64,000 bases of DNA from Polyangia bacterium (GTDB taxonomy: Bacteria; Myxococcota_A; Polyangia; Fen-1088), in NCBI GenBank assembly GCA_036268875.1, contig DATATI010000079.1, forward strand, positions 1-64,000, given 5' to 3'. How positions within the stretch are numbered: the stretch's first letter is position 1; every line of letters starts with the position of its first letter. The notes under the pieces were generated by a model. It did not search any database. It had not been told where the DNA came from and worked only from the letters and a program-made list of their open reading frames with translations. Shown piece by piece: positions 34,563 to 42,131 of this stretch. The translations under genes and the position numbers were made by a program.

Positions 34563-34788
34563 CTATTGTCGCGCTGGCGCCACGGTGGTCGGGCCGTTGG
34601 CGTGAAGCGGGGCCAGCTCGTCGGCACCAAGCTCGCGCTCGTAGACGCGCACGTCGCGGATGCGGCCGGCGAAAAACCGTTTGCTGGCGTAGCCGACGTC
34701 GTCGTTGTGGCGGCCGAGGGAAAGCGTGGTCTCGGCCGAGGTGGCCAGCGGTTTGGCAGCGCCTTGCCAGGCCGCCTAGAGCTCGCCT
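34563..34788 (-). pseudogene. C-terminal relic of a LamG (concanavalin-like) domain protein
   Basis: The minus strand reads AAWQGAAKPLATSAETTLSL, then GRHNDDVGYASKRFFAGRI and RDVRVYERELGADELAPLH before a TAG at 34563. This is the closing part of a LamG/jellyroll fold (LxIGxxxxxxxxFxGxIDEVRIYxRALxxxEIxxL). A stop lies immediately upstream of AAWQG, and the rest of the domain is gone. The fragment abuts the 3' end of the HAD gene. Confidence 0.6.
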
Positions 34789-35509
34789 AGAGCAGACCGT
34801 CTGGATCAAGCGCGGTCAGTGCCGGCAAGACCCGATCAAATCCCAGCGTGCCGGCCACGGCGGCCGGGACGTTGTGGGGAATGATCCAGATGGTGCGCCA
34901 CCCGCGGTCGCGGGCCGCTTGCAGATTGTCCGTGCGATCGTCGGCGAAGTGAATGTGGATGTCCTGGCCGTGGCGCTGGCGCAGGTGCGCATCGACCTTG
35001 GCATAGGCCGGTGGATGCGGCTTGCCTTGCCAATCGCTGAAGGTGATGTCGAAAATGCCGTGCAGCCGCGGACTTGCCCCGGCGCCGGCGTGAGGTCTTC
35101 CCTGGCCGGCGGGCGGAGCGGCTTCTTTCGCCAGCAGGCCGCCCAGGCCCATCGCCGTCAGGCCGCGCACGACCCAGTCGCGGCGGGCGTTGGTGAAGAC
35201 ATAGAAAGGATGGGGCAGCCTGGCCAGCCAGGCGTGCAGCGCTGGATCCGGCGGCGGCAAACGATCGTCGTCAACGGCGTGAATGAAATCGCAGTAATGG
35301 TCGCGATCGACGCCAAAGTCTTCTTGCAGGCCTTTGAGGGTGGTGCCGTGCCGGGAAAACAGTCGCATGCGGGTGGCGTCGGCTTGATCGGCGGTCAGCC
35401 CCAGGAAGGTGCGGATGTAAAGGTTGATGCGATCATCGACGGCCTTCAGCGTGGGCAGGGTCGAGGGGTAAAGCGTGTGGTCGTAATCAAGCAGCAGGAT
35501 TTTCTTCAT
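34787..35509 (-). CDS. HAD-superfamily hydrolase, pyrimidine 5'-nucleotidase-like
   Basis: KKILLLDYDHTLYPSTLPTL gives motif I (DxD, D8 and D10); YVFTNARRDWVVRGLTAMG is motif II (T/N), and HIHFADDRTDNLQAARDRGW is motif IV (DDxxxN). Such SDT1-like HADs dephosphorylate nucleoside monophosphates or related compounds. Between the cap and motif IV there is an insert, LAKEAAPPAGQGRPHAGAGA, that looks like a lineage-specific loop. Start: ATG 35509; the frame is open further up, but the conserved N-terminus begins there. Confidence 0.85.
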   Translation of the reverse strand: MKKILLLDYDHTLYPSTLPTLKAVDDRINLYIRTFLGLTADQADATRMRLFSRHGTTLKGLQEDFGVDRDHYCDFIHAVDDDRLPPPDPALHAWLARLPHPFYVFTNARRDWVVRGLTAMGLGGLLAKEAAPPAGQGRPHAGAGASPRLHGIFDITFSDWQGKPHPPAYAKVDAHLRQRHGQDIHIHFADDRTDNLQAARDRGWRTIWIIPHNVPAAVAGTLGFDRVLPALTALDPDGLL

Positions 35510-35573
35510 CGGCAATCGCGTCGGTCCAAGGATAGTCGATGGCCGTTCAGACGTCTCGGCGCCGCAAATCGGG

Positions 35574-36341
35574 TCAGACGGTCCAGGGCACCGTCGGCAA
35601 ATCCATGCGGACGCTGGCCTTCTTGAAAAAACCACCGATGCTGGCCCGCACCTGACGGCCGGCGGCAGGCCGGATCTTGGCGATGGCATGGGGGGTGCCG
35701 CCCTTGATCACCACCAGCCGGTTCGGCTTCGGCAGCACGTACGATCCGAAGCCGCTGGCCATCAGCAATTCATTGGCGTCGCTGTTGTCCAGGTGACTTT
35801 GCCAGGGCGGCGGCGAAGGCCGCGCCGCGGTGTGGCGCAAGCGATGAAAGTAGACGCCGCTGTCGCGCGGCAGGGCGGCGGCGTGCGACAGCAACAGTTC
35901 GCCGCCCCACTCGATGTTCCAATCATTGTGCGCGTAGAAGATCCAGCTGCCGGTGTTGTCTTCCGAGTCACGGTGCCAGACCAAGCCCTGCCCGACCTGA
36001 TAGACGGTGGGCATGGCGCTGAAGATCTTCCAATCAGTCTGGTAACGACCGACCGAGGCGGCGAACAGCGGGGCACAGTCGACCATCGCTTTCATCACGT
36101 CGTCGATGGGCGCGCCGCAGGGATACTGGGCGTCCCATTTGTGTCCCCAGCCGACGGTGGGCCCGCGCAAGGTGTCGCTGTCTTCCAGCAGCCAGTGACC
36201 TTGCAGTCCCAGCGCGCGCACCGGGTTCATCGGCTGGATCTGAAAATAATTCCACAGTCGATCCCACACCTCCGCGCCAAGCAGGTTGTCGATGACGGTG
36301 AAGTGATCGGTCTGCGCGGTCACCTTGGTCAGGCTGGACAT
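35574..36341 (-). CDS. 2-oxoglutarate/Fe(II) dioxygenase-like protein (copy with full metal triad)
   Basis: The 255-residue protein has the facial triad: VWHRDSE (H123, D125) and GGTPHAIAKI (H219), followed by an Arg-rich segment (AAGRQVRASI) that could hold 2-oxoglutarate. WNIEWGGELLL and LPKPNRLVVIKG are typical of prolyl-4-hydroxylase-like 2OG oxygenases. Start: ATG 36341 (MSSLTKVTAQ). It is divergent from a paralogue of the same length class; 66 bp separate the two starts. The substrate is not known. Confidence 0.82.
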   Translation of the reverse strand: MSSLTKVTAQTDHFTVIDNLLGAEVWDRLWNYFQIQPMNPVRALGLQGHWLLEDSDTLRGPTVGWGHKWDAQYPCGAPIDDVMKAMVDCAPLFAASVGRYQTDWKIFSAMPTVYQVGQGLVWHRDSEDNTGSWIFYAHNDWNIEWGGELLLSHAAALPRDSGVYFHRLRHTAARPSPPPWQSHLDNSDANELLMASGFGSYVLPKPNRLVVIKGGTPHAIAKIRPAAGRQVRASIGGFFKKASVRMDLPTVPWTV

Positions 36342-36407
36342 CGCCGGCGAAAAATAACACGGCGACGTGGGCGGGGCGGACAATGCTGGTATCGTTGTAA
36401 GGCTTCG

Positions 36408-37145
36408 ATGTCGAAATCGCCCGCGGTGGTCTTTCAAACCGAATCGCTGACCGTCATCGACGATCTGTTGCCGGCCGCCGCCGTCGACGCGCTGTGGAAC
36501 TATTTTCAGCTGCAGTCGTTCCAACGCATCGACGCGCTGGGCATGCAAGGACAGTGGGCGCTGGAAGACAGCGGCGTCCTGCGCGGTCCGACCACCGGCT
36601 GGCAGCGGCGCTGGGACGCGCAATACCCGACGAAGACGCCCATCGACGCGGCCATCAAAGCGGTCGCTGACAGCGCCCCGCTGTTTGCCGCCACCGCTGG
36701 CCGGCGCGACGGCGACTGGAACGCCTTCAGCGCGTTTCCAGCGATCTATGTGGCCGGGCAAGGCCGTCTGTGGCATCGCGACGGCGACGACGAAACCGGG
36801 AGCTGGACCTACTTCGCTCATCCGCAGTGGAACATCGAGTGGGGTGGCGAGTTGTTCGTGGCTTCTGAGCGCGACCTGCTGCCGGCATCCGGCGCCTTTC
36901 TGCACCGACTGCGCCCGATGGCCGATCATCCCAACCCGCCACCCTGGAAAAGCCATCTGGACAACGACGACGCCAACCGCGCCCTGCTGGAAGAGGGAAG
37001 CGGCGTCGGATCATTTGTGGCGCCCAAGCCGAACCGGCTGGTGGTGGTCAGCGGCGCCGCCCCGCGATCCATGGCCAAGGTGCGGGCCTCGGCGGGCCGC
37101 CACGCCCACGCCAGCCTGGGTGGCGTCTTCAAGAAGACGACCTAG
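36408..37145 (+). CDS. 2OG/Fe(II) dioxygenase-like paralogue lacking the distal iron-ligand His
   Basis: The 245-residue protein aligns end to end with the divergent neighbour: LWNYFQLQSF, RGPTTGWQRRWDAQYP, LWHRDGDDETGSW (H123, D125), HPQWNIEWGGELFV and KPNRLVVVSGA. Where the neighbour has TPHAI, this copy reads APRSM, so the distal His is Arg220 (codon 37065-37067). With one ligand lost it may bind metal poorly, act on another chemistry (halogenases change the Asp, not the His), or be a non-catalytic partner. The frame and codon use look intact. Confidence 0.8.
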   Translation: MSKSPAVVFQTESLTVIDDLLPAAAVDALWNYFQLQSFQRIDALGMQGQWALEDSGVLRGPTTGWQRRWDAQYPTKTPIDAAIKAVADSAPLFAATAGRRDGDWNAFSAFPAIYVAGQGRLWHRDGDDETGSWTYFAHPQWNIEWGGELFVASERDLLPASGAFLHRLRPMADHPNPPPWKSHLDNDDANRALLEEGSGVGSFVAPKPNRLVVVSGAAPRSMAKVRASAGRHAHASLGGVFKKTT

Positions 37146-37504
37146 CGTTCGGGCGCCGGCCAGCCGCGCTTGCGGGCCAGCAAGAACCCTTCCGCGCCGT
37201 CCACTCAATCCGCTCTCATCGCCGGCACGTAACGGGTTCAGCTGGCGAAGATGTGAACAATGGTGCGCGCGGGAAGGCCCAGCCGCCCAGGACTCCGCGC
37301 GTTTTCAGCCCTTTCCGTCTAACACTGTCGTCAGCGGTTTACAGGTGTTGTTCCGGCGCCAACAATTATTATGTGACTCTGTTTTAATTGTCGTGGCCAC
37401 TCTTGACAGTTCACTTGGCGCAACACTAGGCTCGAAGAGTCGGTCGATTCACGCGGTGGGCAGCGCCGCGCCAGCCCGACGCGCGATAGTCCTCGGGAGG
37501 TTGC
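37146..37504. other. Intergenic region upstream of the second DUF1592 gene
   Basis: This is 359 bp without a supported gene. The first 60 bp on the minus strand read VDGAEGFLLARKRGWPAPER before a stop and may be the tail of a lost gene. AT-richer DNA at 37360-37400 precedes a consensus TTGACA at 37403-37408. The matching -10 is poor (ACTAGG or CTAGGC at 37425-37431). GGGAGG lies before the ATG at 37505. Confidence 0.45.
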
Positions 37505-39211
37505 ATGCGTCGCTTTTATTCAGCAGACGTTTTCCTGTTCGGCGCGTTGTCGATGGCGCTGTCGTGTACCGGCAGCATCATGGACAGCAGCGGCGAGCCG
37601 TCGGGCGGAGGCGGTTCAGGTTCAGGTGTCGTTCCGCCGGGCGGCAGCGGCTCCGGAACCGGATCGAACAAGCCGGGTGATCCCAACGCCGCCGGCCCGC
37701 TGCCGCTGCAGCGGTTGACCAATGCCGAGTACAACAACACGGTTCACGATCTGCTGGGCGACAACACGCAGCCAGCCAGTCAATTCGCCAGCGATCGGTT
37801 GACCACTTTCGAATTCCGGCGCGCCGGCGACGTGGCCGTGCAGGACGCCACGCTGTTTCGCACCGCCGCCGAGACGCTGGCCGCCGCCGCCGCGCCGAAG
37901 CTGGTGAACGGCATGTTGCTGCCCTGCGATCCGACCACGGGCGAGGACGCCTGCGCGCAGAAGTTCATCACCACCTTCGGCCAGCGGGCCTTTCGCCGTC
38001 CGCTGACCACCGACGAGATCACGCGCCTGACGACGTTCTATTCCAACGCGCGCACGTCGTTGAAGCTGTCTTTCACGGACGCCGCCGGACTGTTGATCGA
38101 AGGCATGCTGCAGGCGCCGCAGTTTCTTTATCATTGGGAAGCGGCGCCCGCCGATCCGCTGATTCACGACGGCCCGGTGGTGCGGCTGGCCGGCTATCAG
38201 GTCGCTTCGCGCCTGTCGTATTTCATCTGGGGCTCTATGCCTGATGACGATCTGCTGGCCGCGGCGGGCGCCGGGCAGCTGGACACCGCGGCGGGCGTGC
38301 AGACGGCGGCGCACCGGTTGCTGGCCGATCAAAAAGCCAAGGCCACCGTCTCGCGCTTTTTCACCGACTGGATGGCGCTGGATGGCCTCGGCGATCGAAC
38401 GAAAGATCCGACGGCGTATCCCAATTACACGGCCGCCGTGCAGCAGGCGATGCTGGACGAGACCACCGCCTTCGTCCAGAACGTGGGTTTTGGCGGCGAC
38501 GGGCGGCTGGCCACGTTCCTGGGCGCGCCGTACTCGTTCGTGAGCAACACCTTGGCGTCTTACTATGGCGTGCCGGTGTCGGGCGCGATGCCGCAGAAGA
38601 CGGATCTCAATCCGGCGCAGCGGGCGGGCTTTTTGACCCAGGGAAGTTTTCTGGCCATGACCGGCGCGCCCGATGGTTCGAACCCGGTCCTGCGTGGCAA
38701 GGCGGTCTACACCAAGTTGCTGTGCAACGTGCTGCCGCCGCCGCCCAACAACGTGCCGGCGCCCAAGCCGGCGTCGGCCGGCGGCACCACCCGCCAGCGC
38801 TTTGAAGAGCACGATCAGAACGCCTGCGCCAAGGCCTGTCATGCGCAGATGGATCCCATCGGCTTTGCCTTCGAGAACTACGACGGCATCGGGCAATACC
38901 GGACCATGGACAATGGACTGCCGGTCGACGCCACCGGCTCGCTGCTGCTGGACGGGTCGATGCAGTCGTTCAACGACGCCGTCGGGTTGACCGGTCTTCT
39001 GGCCAAGAGCGATAACGTGCGCACCTGCTTCGCCGGCGAGTGGTCGCGCTTTGCTCTTTCACGCGCCGACACCGATGCCGACGCGCCGTCGTTGCAGGCG
39101 ACGGCCCAGGCCTTCGCCACCGACAGCGCCAGCCTTCAAGATTTGATGGCCGCCATCGCGACGATGCGTAGCTTCCGTTTTCGCAGTCTGTCACCGGGAG
39201 AGATGCCATGA
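37505..39211 (+). CDS. DUF1592-family secreted protein (copy 2), unusual CxxxCH
   Basis: A signal (FLFGALSMALSC) and Gly/Ser linker are followed by the same domain series as at 17094. Landmarks are LQRLTNAEYNNTVHDLLGDN, QRAFRRPLTTDEITRLTTFY, APQFLYHWEAAP, ASRLSYFIWGSMPDDDLLAA and GSNPVLRGKAVYTKLLCNVL. ACAKACHAQMDPIGFAFENY then gives CxxxCH instead of CxxCH: relative to copy 1 (FCSACH) the first Cys is shifted by one. It shares only moderate identity with copy 1. It overlaps the DUF1552 gene by 4 bp and has its own upstream region. Confidence 0.9.
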   Translation: MRRFYSADVFLFGALSMALSCTGSIMDSSGEPSGGGGSGSGVVPPGGSGSGTGSNKPGDPNAAGPLPLQRLTNAEYNNTVHDLLGDNTQPASQFASDRLTTFEFRRAGDVAVQDATLFRTAAETLAAAAAPKLVNGMLLPCDPTTGEDACAQKFITTFGQRAFRRPLTTDEITRLTTFYSNARTSLKLSFTDAAGLLIEGMLQAPQFLYHWEAAPADPLIHDGPVVRLAGYQVASRLSYFIWGSMPDDDLLAAAGAGQLDTAAGVQTAAHRLLADQKAKATVSRFFTDWMALDGLGDRTKDPTAYPNYTAAVQQAMLDETTAFVQNVGFGGDGRLATFLGAPYSFVSNTLASYYGVPVSGAMPQKTDLNPAQRAGFLTQGSFLAMTGAPDGSNPVLRGKAVYTKLLCNVLPPPPNNVPAPKPASAGGTTRQRFEEHDQNACAKACHAQMDPIGFAFENYDGIGQYRTMDNGLPVDATGSLLLDGSMQSFNDAVGLTGLLAKSDNVRTCFAGEWSRFALSRADTDADAPSLQATAQAFATDSASLQDLMAAIATMRSFRFRSLSPGEMP

Positions 39212-40557
39212 TCGCCATTCGCACCAGCAAAACGCGCGCTCGTCTTTCGCGCCGGGCTTTCTTGCGGCGCGTGGGAGCCAGCGCCGCCGTGCTGCCGCTG
39301 CTGGAAATGGAAAAGGCGCACGGCGCCAGCGCGTATCCCAAGCGCCTGATCACCATCGCCTGGGGAAACGGCGTGGCGCAGCCGTCGTTCTATCCGACCA
39401 CCGACGATCCGACCACCACGCCGATCATGCAGCCGCTGGTACCGCTCAAAGACAAGGTCACGCTGGTCGCCGGTCTCGATTACATGACCATGCTGGCGGG
39501 CGGCCACACCTACGACGGTCATTTTTCGTTTCCCACCATGTTCACCGGCACATACAAGAATCTGGGCGGGCAATCCTCGGCCGCCACCGGCGCGTCGATC
39601 GATCAGGTGGTGTCGACGGCGATCGCCAAGACCGTGAACCTGCCGGTGCCGCTGATGAACATCACCGTGCAGGGGCGATCCACCAGCTATCGCGTCGACG
39701 GTTCTTCGAACACCGGCGAGACCAAGGTCGATCGTCTTTACAACACGCTGTTCGCCACCAAGGTGATGCCCAGCAGTCAGGTGTCAGCGCTGACCGCGCG
39801 CCGCAAAAGCGTCATCGATTATCTGGTGCCGGAGCTGTCGTCGTTCGCCGTCAAACGCGGCACCGACGATCGGGCGAAGATCGCCGCCCATCTGGATTCG
39901 ATCCGCCAGATCGAGACCAGCCTGACGGCGGCCGGGCCGGGCGCCAGTTGCATGCCGGTCAATCCGGGCGCGCCCACCGAGTATTCGGCGATGACCAAGG
40001 CGTTCTCTGATCTGGTGGCGCTGGCGTTTCGCTGCGACATCAGCCGGACCGCCAGCTTGTCGTGGGCCGACGACGGCGGCAGCGGTCCTTACACCATGCC
40101 GTTCCTGAGTCTGGGCGGCAGCAGCATGAGCAACGGCATCGGCGAGGTGCACGGCATCGCCCACGAAGGCGCGTCGGGCTATCCGAAGAAGCTCCTCATC
40201 GACACCTGGTACATGTCCCAGCTGGCGTATCTGGCCACGGCGCTGGACGGCACGGCGGAGGGCAGCGGCACGATGCTGGACAACAGCCTGATCGTGATGG
40301 GCAACGACATGAGCGAAGGATCGTTCCACTCGGTCAGCAGCATTCCCTTCGTGCTGGTCGGCCGGGCCGGCGGGGCGCTGCGCAGCGGGCGAACGGTCAA
40401 GGTCGGAAGCTGGGCCACCAAGACGGGCAACTACTGGTCCAGCGGAAAAACCGGCGTCGCGCACAATCAGCTGCTGGCGTCGATCTCCAACCTGATGGAT
40501 GTGCCGGCGACCAGCTTTGGCACCGGTTACGACGGGACGCTGGCCGAGCTGGCCTAA
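39208..40557 (+). CDS. DUF1552 protein with Tat leader (copy 2)
   Basis: The leader LSRRAFLRRVGASAAVLPLL is a Tat signal with tandem Arg. DUF1552 features follow: RLITIAWGNGVAQPSFYPTT, PLKDKVTLVAGLDYMTMLAG, ASIDQVVSTAIAKTVNLPVP, SIRQIETSLTAAG and RTASLSWADDGGSGPYTMPF, ending with SLIVMGNDMSEGSFHSVSSI. It is 449 residues long against 488 in copy 1, with different loops, so it is an old duplication or separately acquired pair. It is the last gene of the two-gene unit; no propeller follows here. Confidence 0.9.
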   Translation: MIAIRTSKTRARLSRRAFLRRVGASAAVLPLLEMEKAHGASAYPKRLITIAWGNGVAQPSFYPTTDDPTTTPIMQPLVPLKDKVTLVAGLDYMTMLAGGHTYDGHFSFPTMFTGTYKNLGGQSSAATGASIDQVVSTAIAKTVNLPVPLMNITVQGRSTSYRVDGSSNTGETKVDRLYNTLFATKVMPSSQVSALTARRKSVIDYLVPELSSFAVKRGTDDRAKIAAHLDSIRQIETSLTAAGPGASCMPVNPGAPTEYSAMTKAFSDLVALAFRCDISRTASLSWADDGGSGPYTMPFLSLGGSSMSNGIGEVHGIAHEGASGYPKKLLIDTWYMSQLAYLATALDGTAEGSGTMLDNSLIVMGNDMSEGSFHSVSSIPFVLVGRAGGALRSGRTVKVGSWATKTGNYWSSGKTGVAHNQLLASISNLMDVPATSFGTGYDGTLAELA

Positions 40558-40572
40558 GAGACCCGGGCGCGG

Positions 40573-41313
40573 TCAGGCGACGCGGCTGCCGTTCCAGACG
40601 ATCACGTCCTGGCGCTGCGCGAAGTGCAACGTCCGCGGCGGACCGTCCATCGCCAGTCCGTGCGAAGCCAAGTAGGTGTCACGCGTGATGGTGGCCTCGG
40701 CGATCTGCAGGGGCCAGGGCGCGTGATGAACCTCGTTGCGCCAGAGGGAGCCGTCGGGCGCTTGTGCGTAGAGGCAGTAGCGTTCAGTCAGCCAGTGCTC
40801 CAGTGTGCCCGGCCGACTGTGGAAGGGAACCGAGACGGCACGGTACGCGACATCAAGAGCTGGTTCGCCCGTCGGTCGGCGGCGTGAAACGTAGCGGAAG
40901 TCATCGCCCGTCGTTCGAATGCGTATCTGAGCGCGGTGGTAAGGCAGGTGAAAGAACCGCCGGGCCGCCCATACCGCCAGCGGGTTGGTGGCGTCCAGGC
41001 TGAGAAACCAGACGCCCGGCTTTCCGTCGTGCGTGACATAGAGACGGACGTTCAACTCGGGAAAGGCGGAGATCCCCGGCAGATCGGGTAGCGGGCGGCG
41101 CATGACCCCGGCCATGCGAAAGGGAACCAGTCCCACCCAAGAGGTCCCATCGAATTCGTCGATCTGTAGCGGCGCCGGAACCAGCGCGCGCAGGCGATCC
41201 GTTTTGACTGGCCAGTGGGCGAACAGCAGATCGCGCCAGCTTTGCCGCCAGACCCAGGGCGTGGTCGGCAGGGGCCAGGGACGGTGGCGGGTGTGGGCGA
41301 GCGAGGGGTGCAT
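40573..41313 (-). CDS. DUF2071 (YqjF-like) protein
   Basis: The family pattern is plain: WRDLLFAHWPVKTDRLRALV, then PLQIDEFDGTSWVGLVPFRM, FPELNVRLYVTHDGKPGVWF and LSLDATNPLAVWAARRFFHL. LTERYCLYAQAPDGSLWRNE then HHAPWPLQ complete it. These are soluble proteins of about 240 residues with an unresolved role. It is convergent with the DUF1552 gene (15 bp) and begins 53 bp from the terminator of the repeat-protein gene. No regulatory feature was seen. Confidence 0.88.
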   Translation of the reverse strand: MHPSLAHTRHRPWPLPTTPWVWRQSWRDLLFAHWPVKTDRLRALVPAPLQIDEFDGTSWVGLVPFRMAGVMRRPLPDLPGISAFPELNVRLYVTHDGKPGVWFLSLDATNPLAVWAARRFFHLPYHRAQIRIRTTGDDFRYVSRRRPTGEPALDVAYRAVSVPFHSRPGTLEHWLTERYCLYAQAPDGSLWRNEVHHAPWPLQIAEATITRDTYLASHGLAMDGPPRTLHFAQRQDVIVWNGSRVA

Positions 41314-41365
41314 TCAGTTGCTTGTGTTCTAGGTCCGAGCGGGGCGAAAGGCGCTGCCCTCCCCA

Positions 41366-41410
41366 CAAAAAATCGGCGCCCGGCGGCTTTGGGGTCCGCC
41401 GAGCGCCGAT
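41366..41410 (-). terminator. Intrinsic terminator of the NGL-repeat gene
   Basis: Arms ATCGGCGCCCGGCGG (41372-41386) and CCGCCGAGCGCCGAT (41396-41410) pair at 14 of 15 positions with a 9-nt loop. On the minus strand the stem is followed by TTTTTT (41371-41366). It lies 31 bp after the stop of the repeat-protein gene. Confidence 0.9.
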
Positions 41411-41441
41411 CAGAAGTGGGAAAGATTGGGTCGCGCCGCGA

Positions 41442-41918
41442 CTAACGCGCGGCCAGCGACGAAGCCAGCGACTGGTTCGGGTCGATGCCCGCGGCGGTCC
41501 AGGCCGACAGGCCGTTGCCGGTGGCGAGGCCGTTGCCGGTGGCGAGACCGTTGATGGAGGAGAGACCGTTGGTGGAAGAGAGACCGTTGATGGAAGAGAG
41601 GCCGTTGATGGAAGAGAGGCCGTTGATGGACGAGAGGCCATTGGTGGACATGAGGCCGTTGGTGGACATGAGGCCGTTGGTGGACGAGAGGCCGTTGCCA
41701 GTGGCGAGGCCGTTGCCAGTGGCGAGGCCGTTGGCGGTGGCGAGGCCGTTGATGGACGAGAGGCCATTGGTGGACATGAGGCCGTTGCCAGTGGCGAGGC
41801 CGTTCGCGGTCAGGGCGGCGTTAGCGCTGCCGACGCTGGCGAAGGTGGCGAGGGCAATGGCGATGGCGATGGTGGCGACCTGCAGGCTGTTCTTGATGGT
41901 GTTCGTCGTGGTGTTCAT
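41442..41918 (-). CDS. Secreted protein built of 17 NGLxxx hexapeptide repeats
   Basis: A Sec signal (LQVATIAIAIALATFASVGSANA) is followed directly by hexapeptides at exactly six-residue spacing. These are variants ATG, MST, SSI, SST and ATA after each NGL, 17 NGL units at residues 39-137, then a short tail (WTAAGIDPNQSLASSLAAR). Such regular Leu spacing suggests a small beta-solenoid or amyloid-like strand stack, but no family is recalled with confidence. No Cys, anchor or lipobox is present, so it should be soluble outside the inner membrane. It has AGGAGG before the ATG, a sigma-54-type promoter and a strong terminator, so it is a single-gene, highly regulated unit. Confidence 0.8.
   Translation of the reverse strand: MNTTTNTIKNSLQVATIAIAIALATFASVGSANAALTANGLATGNGLMSTNGLSSINGLATANGLATGNGLATGNGLSSTNGLMSTNGLMSTNGLSSINGLSSINGLSSINGLSSTNGLSSINGLATGNGLATGNGLSAWTAAGIDPNQSLASSLAAR
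41508..41804 (-). repeat. 18-bp tandem repeats encoding NGLxxx
   Basis: About 16.5 units of 18 bp are in perfect register with the reading frame. Units fall into a few DNA subtypes that occur in blocks (GGCCTCATGTCCACCAAC and GGCCTCTCTTCCATCAAC types), the sign of recent unit duplication. Copy number is likely variable between strains. Confidence 0.9.
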
Positions 41919-41967
41919 GGGACCTCCTCAATCTTTCCGTCCTCTGTTTGAGGACGATTCCCTCTTC

Positions 41968-41984
41968 AGCAAGCACCGTGCCGA
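41968..41984 (-). promoter_or_regulatory. Sigma-54 (-24/-12) promoter of the NGL-repeat gene
   Basis: Minus-strand TCGGCACGGTGCTTGCT matches the consensus YTGGCACGRNNNTTGCW at 16 of 17 positions, with GG and GC exactly 10 bp apart. The predicted start of transcription is near 41957, giving a leader of about 39 nt that contains the AGGAGG ribosome-binding site before ATG 41918. Confidence 0.8.
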
Positions 41985-42047
41985 ACGTCGCCGTGGCTCT
42001 AAGTGCATGAAATAACGATGGATAGCCGTGGCGATCAGATCTCCGGC

Positions 42048-42104
42048 TATGACTAGCGCGGACCGTCTCGATATGACTAGCGGCCGGCCAGCTTATGACT
42101 AGCG
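42048..42104 (-). repeat. Three direct repeats TATGACTAGCG, candidate enhancer (UAS) sites
   Basis: Identical 11-mers start at 42048, 42072 and 42094 (spacing 24 and 22 bp, close to two helical turns). They lie about 90-150 bp upstream of the predicted sigma-54 transcription start, the usual place for bound enhancer proteins. The flanks differ, so the 11-mer itself is conserved. Confidence 0.75.
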
Positions 42105-42131
42105 GCGAAGTCAGATCTGACCGACCGCAGC

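Noticed and set aside
41500-41810. Regular 18-bp units as a CRISPR array
   Set aside because: The units are tandem with no spacers and are in frame with a secreted protein.
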